Source of the DNA: Candidatus Gastranaerophilales bacterium
Lineage (GTDB): Bacteria > Cyanobacteriota > Vampirovibrionia > Gastranaerophilales > Gastranaerophilaceae
NCBI GenBank assembly: GCA_910586855.1
Contig: CAJUJH010000001.1
Span: forward strand, 1,037,016 to 1,101,015
Direction of reading: 5' to 3'
DNA: 64,000 nt
Shown: positions 7,463 through 15,497 of the stretch, in pieces
Layout of the letters: each line of letters opens with the position of its first letter
How positions within the stretch are numbered: the stretch's first letter is position 1
Program-made: the position numbers and the translations under genes
The notes under the pieces: model-generated
The model's input: the letters and a program-made list of their open reading frames with translations, nothing else
What the model was told of the DNA's origin: nothing
Databases searched by the model: none

Positions 7463-9334
7463 TTAATAATCGGAATCAGTGGTAAACACTAATCCAAAAA
7501 GACTTTTGTTTTTCTTGATAATCTTATACAATGAATTTATATCTGTGCTTAATTTGTTGCTTGCATCAAATAAATCTTTATATTCAAAATAATTACCATT
7601 TGAATCATAAGCATATATTCTGCCTAATCTTTTATATTTTTTAGCTTCCTTAACTCCGTCCGTAGACACTGGTGTTTCGGCTGGTTTTGAAGCTAGTTTT
7701 GGAGTTGTTTTTTTACATTTACTTTTAATATCAGGAATAACTGTCTTTTGGGATGGAAATTTAACTGCGGATTTTGATGTTGGTGTAGTTTCAGGAGTCG
7801 ATACAGGTGCGGCCACATGGCTTTGAGCAGACTCTAATAGATTAGCTCTTTTAATTTTTCTGTTTATTTCTGAAGGTTTTTTGACTTTGTCTGTTTCTGG
7901 CTCTGCTTGTTTTGTTGTTTTTGGAAGCGGTTTTTTGATTTTATCGGATATAGTTGATGATGCAGGCACAGATGTAACTGTATGCGGTAGCTTGGGTGTA
8001 GCGACTGTTGGTTGGCTTGTAATTGCAGGAGGCACTGCAGATGCAGATGGAGATTTTTCTTCATTAACTTTTTTATTTTTCTCAATATCGACCTTAGTTT
8101 TCTTTTCAGAGGTTTTTGACTGCTTACCCCCCCCTTTACGCTTTGCTGCTCTTTCTTCTCGATAAGCTACTGCGTTTTCATGGTGTTCTTTTAGTGCCTC
8201 CTTTAATTTTTCTTCATCGGGCACCAATATTCCATCTTTGTTTTTAACTTCAATTTTATATGCAGGAATAAAAATAAAGCCGCCTAATATTTCAATTCTG
8301 CCCGCAAGGCATGCTGAAATATTTGCAGGTGAAAATTCAAGAATTTTTGCAGCATCAGCACTTATGTCATATCTTTTTAGCGAATTATCTTTTATTCTTA
8401 GCGTATATACTGCTTTACCTTTCATATAAGTGTCGTTTTCTTTTGCAATTTTTGCTTCTTTTTTCAGTTTGTCAATTTTATCCTGGTTAATATCAACCGT
8501 GCCGTCTTCTTTTATTGTTTCAATTTCGCTTGCAAGCGCAAAACAATAGTCGCCTGCAAATTTACTATCCCCTGTGAGGCAGGCATTAATACTTCTGTGT
8601 GAAATTTTTAAGTCGCTTATTGCTCCTGTAATTTTATCAAACCTTATATCTTTTTTATTTTCTGTGCCTATATAAAGGGCATAAATTGCTGTTTTTTCTG
8701 CGATGTACGGGTTTGATAAATATTCTTCCGCCCTTTTAATAACTGCATCGAGTTTTTCTTTATCAAAATCCATATTGCCGGTATCATTTATAATTTCAAT
8801 TTCTTCAGGTTTAAAAAATATGTAACCGCATGCTGTTTTATTTGAACCATTTAAACATTTTATGATATTTGGACGTGATGCACCGGTAATTTCTTTAGCT
8901 TCAGCATAGCCATCAAACGGTATAGGCTTTTTATCTTTGTTCATTCCATAGAATCTGCGCTTTTTAACGTTTGCACCTTCTGTGCGGGCAATTTCTGCTG
9001 TTTCAAAAATTTGTTTAACTTTTTCTTTGTCTATATCAACAGTGCCGTCTTCTTTTTCTATTTGTACTTCGCTTGCAAGTGCAAAACAATAATCACCTGC
9101 GTATTTTGCTCTCTTGCTTTCATCATCAGCTAAACACTTTAAAATGCACGGGTTGGAAATTCCTAAGGTTACACTTGCCTTATTTGCGGAAGGATAAACT
9201 TTATATTTCATGTTTCTATCTATTGCAACGACCGGTTTTCCTGTTGTTTTACCCAAAAATGACAAATTGTAATTTTGCAATGCATCAAGTTCACTTAAAA
9301 AAGGATTTTTCGCACCTGAAAATGTTTGCGGCAT
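7463..9334 (-). CDS. Modular NUMOD-like repeat protein with disordered linker
   Basis: The 623-residue protein has four imperfect repeats at about residues 34-110, 125-200, 214-290 and 306-385, and a partial fifth at 575-620. Each has a beta hairpin (x-Y-A-[LI]-[YD]...), an A-x-x-[LI]-x-[IF]-S-x-x-x-I-x-x-C-L helix-turn-helix-like core and a G-[DY]-[YC]-x-F end, which resembles nuclease-associated modular domains (NUMOD1). 'GDYCFALASE' occurs twice. A long Lys/Ser/Thr/Pro linker (about 390-570) joins the parts. No nuclease domain is visible. The start carries 'QTFSGAKNPF', a motif shared with a glycosyltransferase-like protein at 55872. A G8 tract (8127-8134) lies inside the gene. DNA binding is inferred. 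Confidence 0.7.
   Translation of the reverse strand: MPQTFSGAKNPFLSELDALQNYNLSFLGKTTGKPVVAIDRNMKYKVYPSANKASVTLGISNPCILKCLADDESKRAKYAGDYCFALASEVQIEKEDGTVDIDKEKVKQIFETAEIARTEGANVKKRRFYGMNKDKKPIPFDGYAEAKEITGASRPNIIKCLNGSNKTACGYIFFKPEEIEIINDTGNMDFDKEKLDAVIKRAEEYLSNPYIAEKTAIYALYIGTENKKDIRFDKITGAISDLKISHRSINACLTGDSKFAGDYCFALASEIETIKEDGTVDINQDKIDKLKKEAKIAKENDTYMKGKAVYTLRIKDNSLKRYDISADAAKILEFSPANISACLAGRIEILGGFIFIPAYKIEVKNKDGILVPDEEKLKEALKEHHENAVAYREERAAKRKGGGKQSKTSEKKTKVDIEKNKKVNEEKSPSASAVPPAITSQPTVATPKLPHTVTSVPASSTISDKIKKPLPKTTKQAEPETDKVKKPSEINRKIKRANLLESAQSHVAAPVSTPETTPTSKSAVKFPSQKTVIPDIKSKCKKTTPKLASKPAETPVSTDGVKEAKKYKRLGRIYAYDSNGNYFEYKDLFDASNKLSTDINSLYKIIKKNKSLFGLVFTTDSDY
8127..8134. repeat. G8 homopolymer tract inside the NUMOD-like gene
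   Basis: Eight consecutive C on the plus strand (G on the coding strand) encode a Gly-Gly-Gly run at about residue 400, just as the disordered linker begins. In such AT-rich DNA a G8 run is unusual and is the kind of tract that slips during replication. Gain or loss of one base would cut off the linker and the C-terminal repeat. Confidence 0.7.
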
Positions 9335-9347
9335 CTGAGTGTCGTCA

Positions 9348-9363
9348 TTTTTTTTTTTTTTTT
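9348..9363. repeat. T16 homopolymer tract next to the start of the NUMOD-like gene
   Basis: Sixteen consecutive T on the plus strand (A16 on the coding strand) end 13 bases upstream of the ATG at 9334. An out-of-frame ATG (9348-9346) abuts the run. No good Shine-Dalgarno is visible, so tract length may set leader spacing. Confidence 0.8.
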
Positions 9364-9469
9364 ATGAGGAATTATAAAAAATTCTGCTGGGATGGGTAAA
9401 ACTTATTTTCATATTGAGTCAAAACATGTAAAAAATTATATTTGCTTATAGCTGCTATCGTACCGGTGT

Positions 9470-9700
9470 AAGGGTGTTTTATTAAAATAAAGCCCTGTAT
9501 AAAAGAATCTATACAGGACCTTAAGGTCAAAAAGGGTGAAAATTTTGTCTAGGCTTTTACAGCCTAGAAACTATCTTTTTATCAGTCACTCGTGTTAATA
9601 AATGTTCTCTAAACCTCAGACTGGAACTCCATTATTGCAAATCAATTTTGAATTGCAAGTATTTTCCAATTATTGTTACATAACTTAACTTATCTTCTAA
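9470..9700. other. Intergenic region dense in hairpins, possible structured RNA
   Basis: No credible open frame occurs in the 390 bases between the two leftward genes. Several inverted repeats stand out: CCTGTATA/TATACAGG (about 9493-9516), the palindrome GACCTTAAGGTC (9517-9528), CTAGGC/GCCTAG (about 9551-9569), CAGTC/GACTG (about 9586-9623), and TTGCAA/TTGCAA around an inner CAA/TTG (about 9636-9659). None has a clear terminator tail. They could be the 3' UTR of the macB operon, a small RNA, or the leader of the next gene. Confidence 0.35.
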
Positions 9701-9725
9701 ACCCCTGTCGTTAAAAGGTAAAAGG

Positions 9726-10955
9726 TTATTCATATCTTAGGGCATCAATTGGGTTTAATAACGATGCCTTATATGCAGGGTAATATCCGAAAACAACCCC
9801 GATAATTCCTGAAAAACCAAGCGATAACGCAATTGAAAAACCGCTTATGTAAACTGTCATTGAGCCAAAAAACTCTATCAGTTTTGCACCCGCTATTCCA
9901 AAAAGTAATCCCAAAATACCGCCAATTATGGATAATAAAAGACTTTCAATTAAAAATTGAATCTGAATATCTGTTGATTTTGCACCAATAGCCATTCTGA
10001 TGCCTATTTCTTTTGTTCTCTCCGTTACTGATACAAGCATAATATTCATAATGCCGATACCGCCTACAAGCAGTGATACCCCCGCAATTGACCCTAATAA
10101 GAGCGACATTGTTTTAACGGCAGATTGCATAGTTTCCATCATTTGCGTTAAATTTCTTACCTGGAAATCATCTTCCTGCTTTTTCCCTATTTTGTGTCTT
10201 AATTTTAAAAGCTCAGTTACTTCCTGCTCTGCTGCATTTATTGAATTGGAGTCTTTTGCTTTTATGTTTATCATACTGACTGTGCCCGGGAAATTTGTTC
10301 CAAAAACTTTCTTTTGCCCCGTAGTGATAGGAATTATGACAAAATCATCCTGGTCATGTCCCATTGAATTTTGTCCCTTGGATTCAAGTAAGCCTATTAC
10401 TTTAAACGGTACTCCGCCGATTCTAACCGTGCGTCCTATAGGGTCCAGGTCTCCAAAAAGCTCATTTGCAACAGTGTTTCCTATAATTGCAACCTTTGAC
10501 ATATTAGATATATCTTCTTCAATCAAATTGCGCCCGAGGTTAATTTTCCAATCCCTGATTGCCATATATTCAGGTGTCGTTCCTGCAATACTTGTAGACC
10601 AGTTTTGATTTCCGTATGTTACTTGTTTTGCTTCGCTTGAATATGGTGCTACAAATCCGACTGAAGGGCAATTTTTTTCAATCGCCTTAGAATCTTTTAG
10701 AGTCAAAGTTGGTTTTGTTCCCCTGCCCATGCGCACGCCGCCAGATGTAACAGAAGCGCTTGATACCATTAAAAGGTTGCTTCCCATAGAAGACATATCT
10801 TTTTGAATTTTAACACTAGCGCCTTGTCCCACTGCAAGCATGATAATAACTGCACTTACACCTATAATTATCCCGAGACTGGTTAAAATTGAGCGCATTT
10901 TATTTACTTTTAAAGATACTAAAGCCATCTTAAAGGTTGATGAAAAATCTATCAT
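9726..10955 (-). CDS. macB: MacB-like ABC transporter permease
   Basis: The 409-residue protein has the MacB/FtsX layout. A first membrane helix (about 20-42) follows the typical 'KMRSILTSLGIIIGVSAVI' start, then a large periplasmic MacB_PCD domain (about 45-260), then three C-terminal helices (about 285-310, 330-360, 370-395) with 'ERTKEIGIRMAIGAKSTDI'. It would form a mechanotransmitting exporter with the ATPase encoded just upstream (4-base overlap), the MacA-like adaptor and the TolC-like channel. Domains fused in E. coli MacB are split here, as in many other phyla. The substrate (antibiotic, lipid or peptide) is unknown. Confidence 0.85.
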   Translation of the reverse strand: MIDFSSTFKMALVSLKVNKMRSILTSLGIIIGVSAVIIMLAVGQGASVKIQKDMSSMGSNLLMVSSASVTSGGVRMGRGTKPTLTLKDSKAIEKNCPSVGFVAPYSSEAKQVTYGNQNWSTSIAGTTPEYMAIRDWKINLGRNLIEEDISNMSKVAIIGNTVANELFGDLDPIGRTVRIGGVPFKVIGLLESKGQNSMGHDQDDFVIIPITTGQKKVFGTNFPGTVSMINIKAKDSNSINAAEQEVTELLKLRHKIGKKQEDDFQVRNLTQMMETMQSAVKTMSLLLGSIAGVSLLVGGIGIMNIMLVSVTERTKEIGIRMAIGAKSTDIQIQFLIESLLLSIIGGILGLLFGIAGAKLIEFFGSMTVYISGFSIALSLGFSGIIGVVFGYYPAYKASLLNPIDALRYE

Positions 10956-11734
10956 TTGCCCTCCTTTAAGCTGTATACAGGCTTATTAAAAGAATCATTT
11001 ACAATGTTTCCATCCTTAAATCTTACAATGCGCTTGCAATAACCCGCAATATCATCTTCATGAGTTACAAGAACAATAGTTTTGCCCATTTTTTCATTTA
11101 AATTTACAAAAAAGTCCATAACTTCATAACTTGTTTTTGTATCAAGGTTTCCTGTGGGTTCATCCGCCAGTATAATTGGTGCATCATTTACGATAGCGCG
11201 TGCTATCGCTACTCTTTGCTGTTGTCCTCCTGAAAGCTGGTTTGGCATATTGTACTCTTTGTTTGTAAGCCCTACTATTTTTAATGCTTCCATTGCTCTT
11301 TCTTTGCGTTCTTTTGCAGGGATTCCTTTATATATCATTGGAAGTTCAACATTTTCTATAGCTGATGTTCTTGAAATTAGATTAAAGCCTTGGAATACAA
11401 ATCCAAGTTTTGCGTTTCTAACCTCTGAAAGCTTATCAAGCCTCGTATTTACTATATTATGCCCGTCTAAAAAATAATCTCCTGATGTTGGTTTATCAAG
11501 ACAGCCAATTATATTCATAAATGTTGATTTACCGGAGCCCGAAGCGCCCATAATGGCTACAAATTCACCCTTGTTAATTGTTAAAGAAACTCCCTTAAGG
11601 GCATAAAACGTGCAATCTTCACCTACTCCTGTTGTGTAAGTTTTAATAATGTTTTCTGCCTTAATTAACGGGTTATTTACCTGAGGGGTATTCTGTGCGG
11701 TGATTTTAATATTTTGCTTAAATTCTTCTTTCAT
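10952..11734 (-). CDS. MacB/LolD-type ABC transporter ATP-binding protein
   Basis: The 260-residue protein has all ABC motifs: Walker A G-A-S-G-S-G-K-S-T, Q loop in 'GFVFQGFNL', signature L-S-G-G-Q-Q-Q-R, Walker B I-I-L-A-D-E-P-T-G-N-L-D, and switch His in V-L-V-T-H-E. The 'PTGNLD' form marks the MacB/LolD/FtsE class. An N-terminal extension of about 25 residues precedes the domain. It lies between the adaptor (3-base gap) and permease (4-base overlap) genes, so it powers the tripartite exporter. Confidence 0.92.
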   Translation of the reverse strand: MKEEFKQNIKITAQNTPQVNNPLIKAENIIKTYTTGVGEDCTFYALKGVSLTINKGEFVAIMGASGSGKSTFMNIIGCLDKPTSGDYFLDGHNIVNTRLDKLSEVRNAKLGFVFQGFNLISRTSAIENVELPMIYKGIPAKERKERAMEALKIVGLTNKEYNMPNQLSGGQQQRVAIARAIVNDAPIILADEPTGNLDTKTSYEVMDFFVNLNEKMGKTIVLVTHEDDIAGYCKRIVRFKDGNIVNDSFNKPVYSLKEGK

Positions 11735-11737
11735 GGG

Positions 11738-12901
11738 CTAAAACATCCTTGGCGGTCTGCCCTGCATTTGTTTATTCTTGCCTTTGCCTTTTTCTTCAAT
11801 GGATAAAATCACCATATCACCATCTTTTAAGTTATTTGAGATAATTTCCGTATAAGTATCATCATTTACCCCTGTTACAATTTCCACCCTTTTTGGTTCC
11901 CCGTCTGCTAAGAGCCAAATTCCTTGTTTGTCAAATTTTTCACCCTTGCCATCTGTGTTTGGGGTAAATTTTAATGCCGTGCTTTTTGCACAAAGAATAT
12001 TTTCTTTTTTAGATGTTATTATTGAAACATTTGCTGTCATGCCTGGTATTAGCTTCATTTCATCGTTTTCAACATCAATAATTACACTGTATGTTACAAC
12101 GTTTGAAACAGTTGTAGGTGAAATCCTTACCTGGCTTACTTTTCCCTTAAAAGTTTCGTCGGGATACCCATCCAGTGTATATTCAACGTCCTGTTCTTTT
12201 TTAACTTTACCTATATCAGCCTCTGAAACGCTTGCTTCAATCTGCATTTGTGTTAAATCCTGCGCTACGGAGAATAATTCAGGTGTCTGGAAGCTTGCAG
12301 CCACAGTCTGTCCGACATCTACCGCGCGGGAAATTACGACGCCATCCACAGGAGAAGTAATTTTTGTGTATCTTAAATTTGAAGCTGCGGTAGAATAACT
12401 TGCAAGCGCCTGATTTATTTGTGCTTGGGCGGATTTTACCTGTGCTAAATCGGCTGAATATGTACTTTCTGCTAAATCAAGCTCACTTTTTGCAATAAAT
12501 CCCTTTTTGTAAAGATTCCTATAACGCGTTAATGTTAATTTATCATTTGCTGTTGTTGCCTGAATTTTGGCTAAGTTAGCTCTTGCGTTATCAATTGTTG
12601 CTTTTGCCTGGTTCACCTGTGCTTCGAAAAGAGATGTATCAATTTCAGCCAAGAGCTGCCCTTTTTTAACTTTTGAATTGTAATCCACATAAATTGCACT
12701 TATCTGCCCTGAAACCTGTGAACCGATGCTTACAGTCTGTACGGGGTTAATAGTGCCTGAAGCTTCTACAATCTGTGTTATGGTTCTTTTAGTTAGAGGT
12801 TCTGTTACATAGTTTTTAGCTTCTTTTTTGTTTTTAAATAAAAATCCTATGAAAAAAAGTGCTGCTAAGCATATTAAAATTATGATTATGATTTTCTTCA
12901 T
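11738..12901 (-). CDS. macA: MacA-like periplasmic adaptor (membrane fusion protein)
   Basis: The 387-residue protein starts with a membrane anchor (about 5-21). It then shows the HlyD/RND-adaptor order: beta-barrel and biotinyl-lipoyl halves ('GSQVSGQISAIYVDYNSKVK' before and 'ITSPVDGVVISRAVDVGQTV' after) flanking an alpha-hairpin of about 70 residues rich in Ala/Gln/Lys. C-terminal barrel and membrane-proximal domains follow. MacA adaptors link the MacB pump to TolC and stimulate its ATPase. The start overlaps the TolC-like stop by 4 bases. Confidence 0.88.
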   Translation of the reverse strand: MKKIIIIILICLAALFFIGFLFKNKKEAKNYVTEPLTKRTITQIVEASGTINPVQTVSIGSQVSGQISAIYVDYNSKVKKGQLLAEIDTSLFEAQVNQAKATIDNARANLAKIQATTANDKLTLTRYRNLYKKGFIAKSELDLAESTYSADLAQVKSAQAQINQALASYSTAASNLRYTKITSPVDGVVISRAVDVGQTVAASFQTPELFSVAQDLTQMQIEASVSEADIGKVKKEQDVEYTLDGYPDETFKGKVSQVRISPTTVSNVVTYSVIIDVENDEMKLIPGMTANVSIITSKKENILCAKSTALKFTPNTDGKGEKFDKQGIWLLADGEPKRVEIVTGVNDDTYTEIISNNLKDGDMVILSIEEKGKGKNKQMQGRPPRMF

Positions 12902-14373
12902 ATTTCCCCCATTGCAACTTCAAGTTTTGATTTTGCAATATTGTAATTATAAATTGTCTGAATGTATTCTTGCTGTGAATTTAAATACTGGCTTCTTGCA
13001 TCCTGCAGCTCTATAAAATCTGTTAAGCCGACACCGTATCTGCCATCAGCCAGTTCAAAGTTTTCTAATGCCTGTTGTACCCGCTTTTGGTATAAAGGTA
13101 TTTGTTTTTCAAGCTGTATCATATTAATATAAGCATCTTGTACTTCAAAAAAGATATTTTTCTCAATTAAATTTATATTTTCTTCTGCTATATCAAGCTG
13201 GGTTTTTGCTTCATCAACCTTATATTTTGTTTTCATAATATTTACACTTGATAAATCAAGAGTAGCACCGTAATTAAAACTATTTGTTGTAGGTGCATCG
13301 GATTCTCTCCAGGTATATCCTGCTTGTGCTGAAATACTTGGCAGATATTCTTTTTTAGCGTATTTTAAAGCTTCTTCCATAGCTTCTTTTGCAGCAAGAT
13401 AAGATTTAAAATCCGGTCGCCCCTCTCTTGCTCTATCAAGTGCTTCCTCGAAAGATAAACCCAGGGGTTTAAAAACATAATTTTCTAAAATATCGCTTTT
13501 TTCTACTTTGCTTGAAAGAGTAGGCGTAGTATAGTTTAAGGGCTCAACCTCGCTTGCTTCAATTTTTGCATCATTGGGTTTATTTACTTCTTCTTCAAGT
13601 TGTTTGTAATTTCCAATGTTTAAAAATTTAACATCTGTCCAATCCTCTTCCAGGTTAAAACTTTCTGTATTTTTAATTGAATAACTTGGAGCATAAGCTA
13701 CATACATTGCATTATTTAATTTTACAATTGTATTTTCATAAGCAGTTTGTGCTGCTATAAGTTCAATTTCAGAGTTGCTTAAATTAACTTCTGCATTTAC
13801 AAAATCTATTCTTGATTTTAACCCTTCATCAAAATAAGCCTTTATCTGTGCGTATTGTCTTTTATTTATTTCCAGGTTTGATTTTGCTACATCTACAAGC
13901 GCATGGGCTGCTAAAACCCCATAATATGCACTTTTTACATCATAAGCTGTTTTTAAATTTATATATTCTAAATCAAACTCTGCTGAAATTTTATTGAATT
14001 TCTGCATTTTAATTTGAGCATTTGATTTTCCAAAGTTGAATATTAATTGTCTTAGGCTGATTCCTGCTGTGTAATAATAATCATTTCCGCCGGTAATGCC
14101 GCTATTATTCCACATATTACTTCCGGTGTAGCCGCCGCTTGCGCCAATTGTTGGGAAGAAATCGGATTTTGCCTGTCCGACCCTGCTTTGTATTAGTTTG
14201 ACGTTATTTTTTGATATTTGGACATTAGGATTGTTTTTGAGGGCAATATTAATGCAGTCCTTCAAGCTCAAAATTTCACCTTCTTTAATTTCACCTAAAG
14301 CAAATACAGGTGTAATATTTAAAATACAAAGGCATAAAAGTGTTATTAATACTGGTTTTATACGGTATAAAAT
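12898..14373 (-). CDS. TolC-like outer-membrane efflux protein, apparent ATT start
   Basis: The conserved OEP domains begin at 'LKDCINIALKNNPNV' and continue with two long helical repeats ending in 'QLEKQIPLYQKRV...FELADGRYGVG', typical of TolC-family trimeric channels. The only conventional in-frame start is a TTG at 14271, which would remove the secretion signal. Upstream in frame is a clear signal peptide (hydrophobic run, then P-V-F-A and L-G-E). Before it stands GAGGAG (14385-14380), six bases from an ATT codon at 14373. No ATG, GTG or TTG lies in frame between the upstream stop and 14271, so ATT initiation is the best reading. First gene of the exporter operon. Confidence 0.8.
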   Translation of the reverse strand: MLYRIKPVLITLLCLCILNITPVFALGEIKEGEILSLKDCINIALKNNPNVQISKNNVKLIQSRVGQAKSDFFPTIGASGGYTGSNMWNNSGITGGNDYYYTAGISLRQLIFNFGKSNAQIKMQKFNKISAEFDLEYINLKTAYDVKSAYYGVLAAHALVDVAKSNLEINKRQYAQIKAYFDEGLKSRIDFVNAEVNLSNSEIELIAAQTAYENTIVKLNNAMYVAYAPSYSIKNTESFNLEEDWTDVKFLNIGNYKQLEEEVNKPNDAKIEASEVEPLNYTTPTLSSKVEKSDILENYVFKPLGLSFEEALDRAREGRPDFKSYLAAKEAMEEALKYAKKEYLPSISAQAGYTWRESDAPTTNSFNYGATLDLSSVNIMKTKYKVDEAKTQLDIAEENINLIEKNIFFEVQDAYINMIQLEKQIPLYQKRVQQALENFELADGRYGVGLTDFIELQDARSQYLNSQQEYIQTIYNYNIAKSKLEVAMGEI

Positions 14374-14553
14374 TTTTAACTCCTCAAGATTAACTTTTAT
14401 ACAAACTATAACGATTTCTAAATTAAATTGTTCATATTTTTGTATAAAATTATATCAATAACATATTATCATCTAAAATAACCCTTAAAGGTAATCTTTA
14501 CATTATTTATCATGGAATGCGGATTTAAAATTCTAAAAACGCAAAATTTAAAA

Positions 14554-14582
14554 TTGACGGGGTTTATTGTGTGTGGTATAAA
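14554..14582 (+). promoter_or_regulatory. Sigma70-type promoter of the riboswitch operon
   Basis: TTGACG (14554-14559) and TATAAA (14577-14582) are separated by exactly 17 bases, and a TG-rich stretch extends the -10 box. Transcription would start near 14589, just before the cobalamin riboswitch core. Confidence 0.65.
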
Positions 14583-14588
14583 AACTTT

Positions 14589-14750
14589 AATAAAAATAAG
14601 GGAATAAGGTGAAAATCCTTAACTGGGCCGCAACCGTTAAAGTCGGAAAACTTCAATTTCTTTTTTTCCGCGGGAAATATCCGGAAAAATTGATATTTAG
14701 AACTTTTTCTGCTGCGGCTTTCCTTAAAACAAACATCGAGTGATTAAAAG
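14589..14750 (+). promoter_or_regulatory. Cobalamin (B12) riboswitch
   Basis: The leader contains the conserved core in order: AAGGGAA (14598-14604), GGTG-AAAATCC (14608-14618), then AC-x-G and GGCCGCAACCG (14622-14636), and AGTCGGA (14641-14647). This is the consensus of cobalamin-class aptamers (GGGAA, GGTG-x-AA-x-TCC, CCGC-x-AC-x-GT). The following bases form a further GC-containing stem (TTTCCGCGGGAAA region). The exact 3' edge and the expression platform are not resolved. The downstream ATG (14772) has only a weak ribosome site, which would suit translational control. The family normally represses when B12 is abundant. Confidence 0.75.
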
Positions 14751-14771
14751 AAAAGTTAAAGCAGATTTTTT

Positions 14772-15497
14772 ATGTCTATAAGTCCTGTATCTACAGCTAA
14801 AGTTCAAACCTGTCCCCATGGGCTTTCTCCGGGTGCTTGCCCTATATGTAATCCTATGGGCGGCGGAGGCGGTTCTCGCAAAAAAGCTGACCCTGCGCCA
14901 AAAAATGAAATGTCATATGGAGAAATGTATGCTATTTGGATGAGGATGAAGGCTGCTGATAAAAGGAAACTTGACAACGAAAATAATTTAAAGCGCGAAA
15001 CCGAGGTTCTTAAGAATACAAAAGAAGCTTTATCGGCAATGGCAGATAAACTTGTTAATGTTTTAAATAAAATTGAAAATATGCTGCCAAGACCCATTGC
15101 TTCCTTATTTAATGCTACCGTAAATAATATTTTGAAGCCAATAATAAATATAATTAAGAATTTCCCGAATTTTGTTGAGAATGTTGGAAAATTCATACAA
15201 AATATCCAAAAAGAAGTCTATATTGCAGCAGAAAAACTTGCAAGTGTATTTGGTGAAATTAAAAACTTTGTTCAAAAACAAGTATCAGATAGCTTTAAAA
15301 AGTTTACAAAAAAAGTTTATAAAATCCTGAACATATTTGGTTTAAGGGATGGAGAAGATGAACTTGAAGAAGATGAAAAAGTAAATGCTGAAATCACGGC
15401 ATTTAAAGCAAAAGATGTAGTTTCTATTAAAGAATTTTTAATAAGCCTAACCAGAACAGAAAGAAAACCAAAAGATGATGACATTAACACTAAATAA
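14772..15497 (+). CDS. Unrecognised protein with Cys/His knuckle, B12-riboswitch controlled
   Basis: This 241-residue protein is the first gene after the cobalamin riboswitch. Near the N-terminus it has C14-P-H16-G, then C23-P-I-C26, a candidate zinc (or other metal) knuckle, followed by Met-Gly-Gly-Gly-Gly-Gly. Residues about 60-100 are charged helix. Residues about 105-200 are amphipathic or semi-hydrophobic helices with repeated I-x-x-I-x-N/K patterns that could lie on a membrane. No signal peptide is present. The gene overlaps the next by 23 bases. No named family is recognised. A role in metal or corrinoid handling is speculation based on regulation alone. Confidence 0.65.
   Translation: MSISPVSTAKVQTCPHGLSPGACPICNPMGGGGGSRKKADPAPKNEMSYGEMYAIWMRMKAADKRKLDNENNLKRETEVLKNTKEALSAMADKLVNVLNKIENMLPRPIASLFNATVNNILKPIINIIKNFPNFVENVGKFIQNIQKEVYIAAEKLASVFGEIKNFVQKQVSDSFKKFTKKVYKILNIFGLRDGEDELEEDEKVNAEITAFKAKDVVSIKEFLISLTRTERKPKDDDINTK

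Noticed and set aside
9073..9399. 108-codon open frame on the plus strand through the T16 tract
   Set aside because: Mostly antisense to the NUMOD-like gene, with a poly-Phe stretch from the homopolymer; no support.
10000..10608. 202-codon open frame on the plus strand
   Set aside because: It lies wholly inside the macB-like permease gene on the other strand and its sequence has no recognisable protein features; antisense shadow.
11928..12398. 156-codon open frame antisense to the MacA-like gene
   Set aside because: Antisense to a well-conserved adaptor gene, no ribosome site, composition of a shadow frame.
14804..15196. 130-codon open frame antisense to the first riboswitch-operon gene
   Set aside because: No ribosome site; the sense frame has coherent features and follows the riboswitch.
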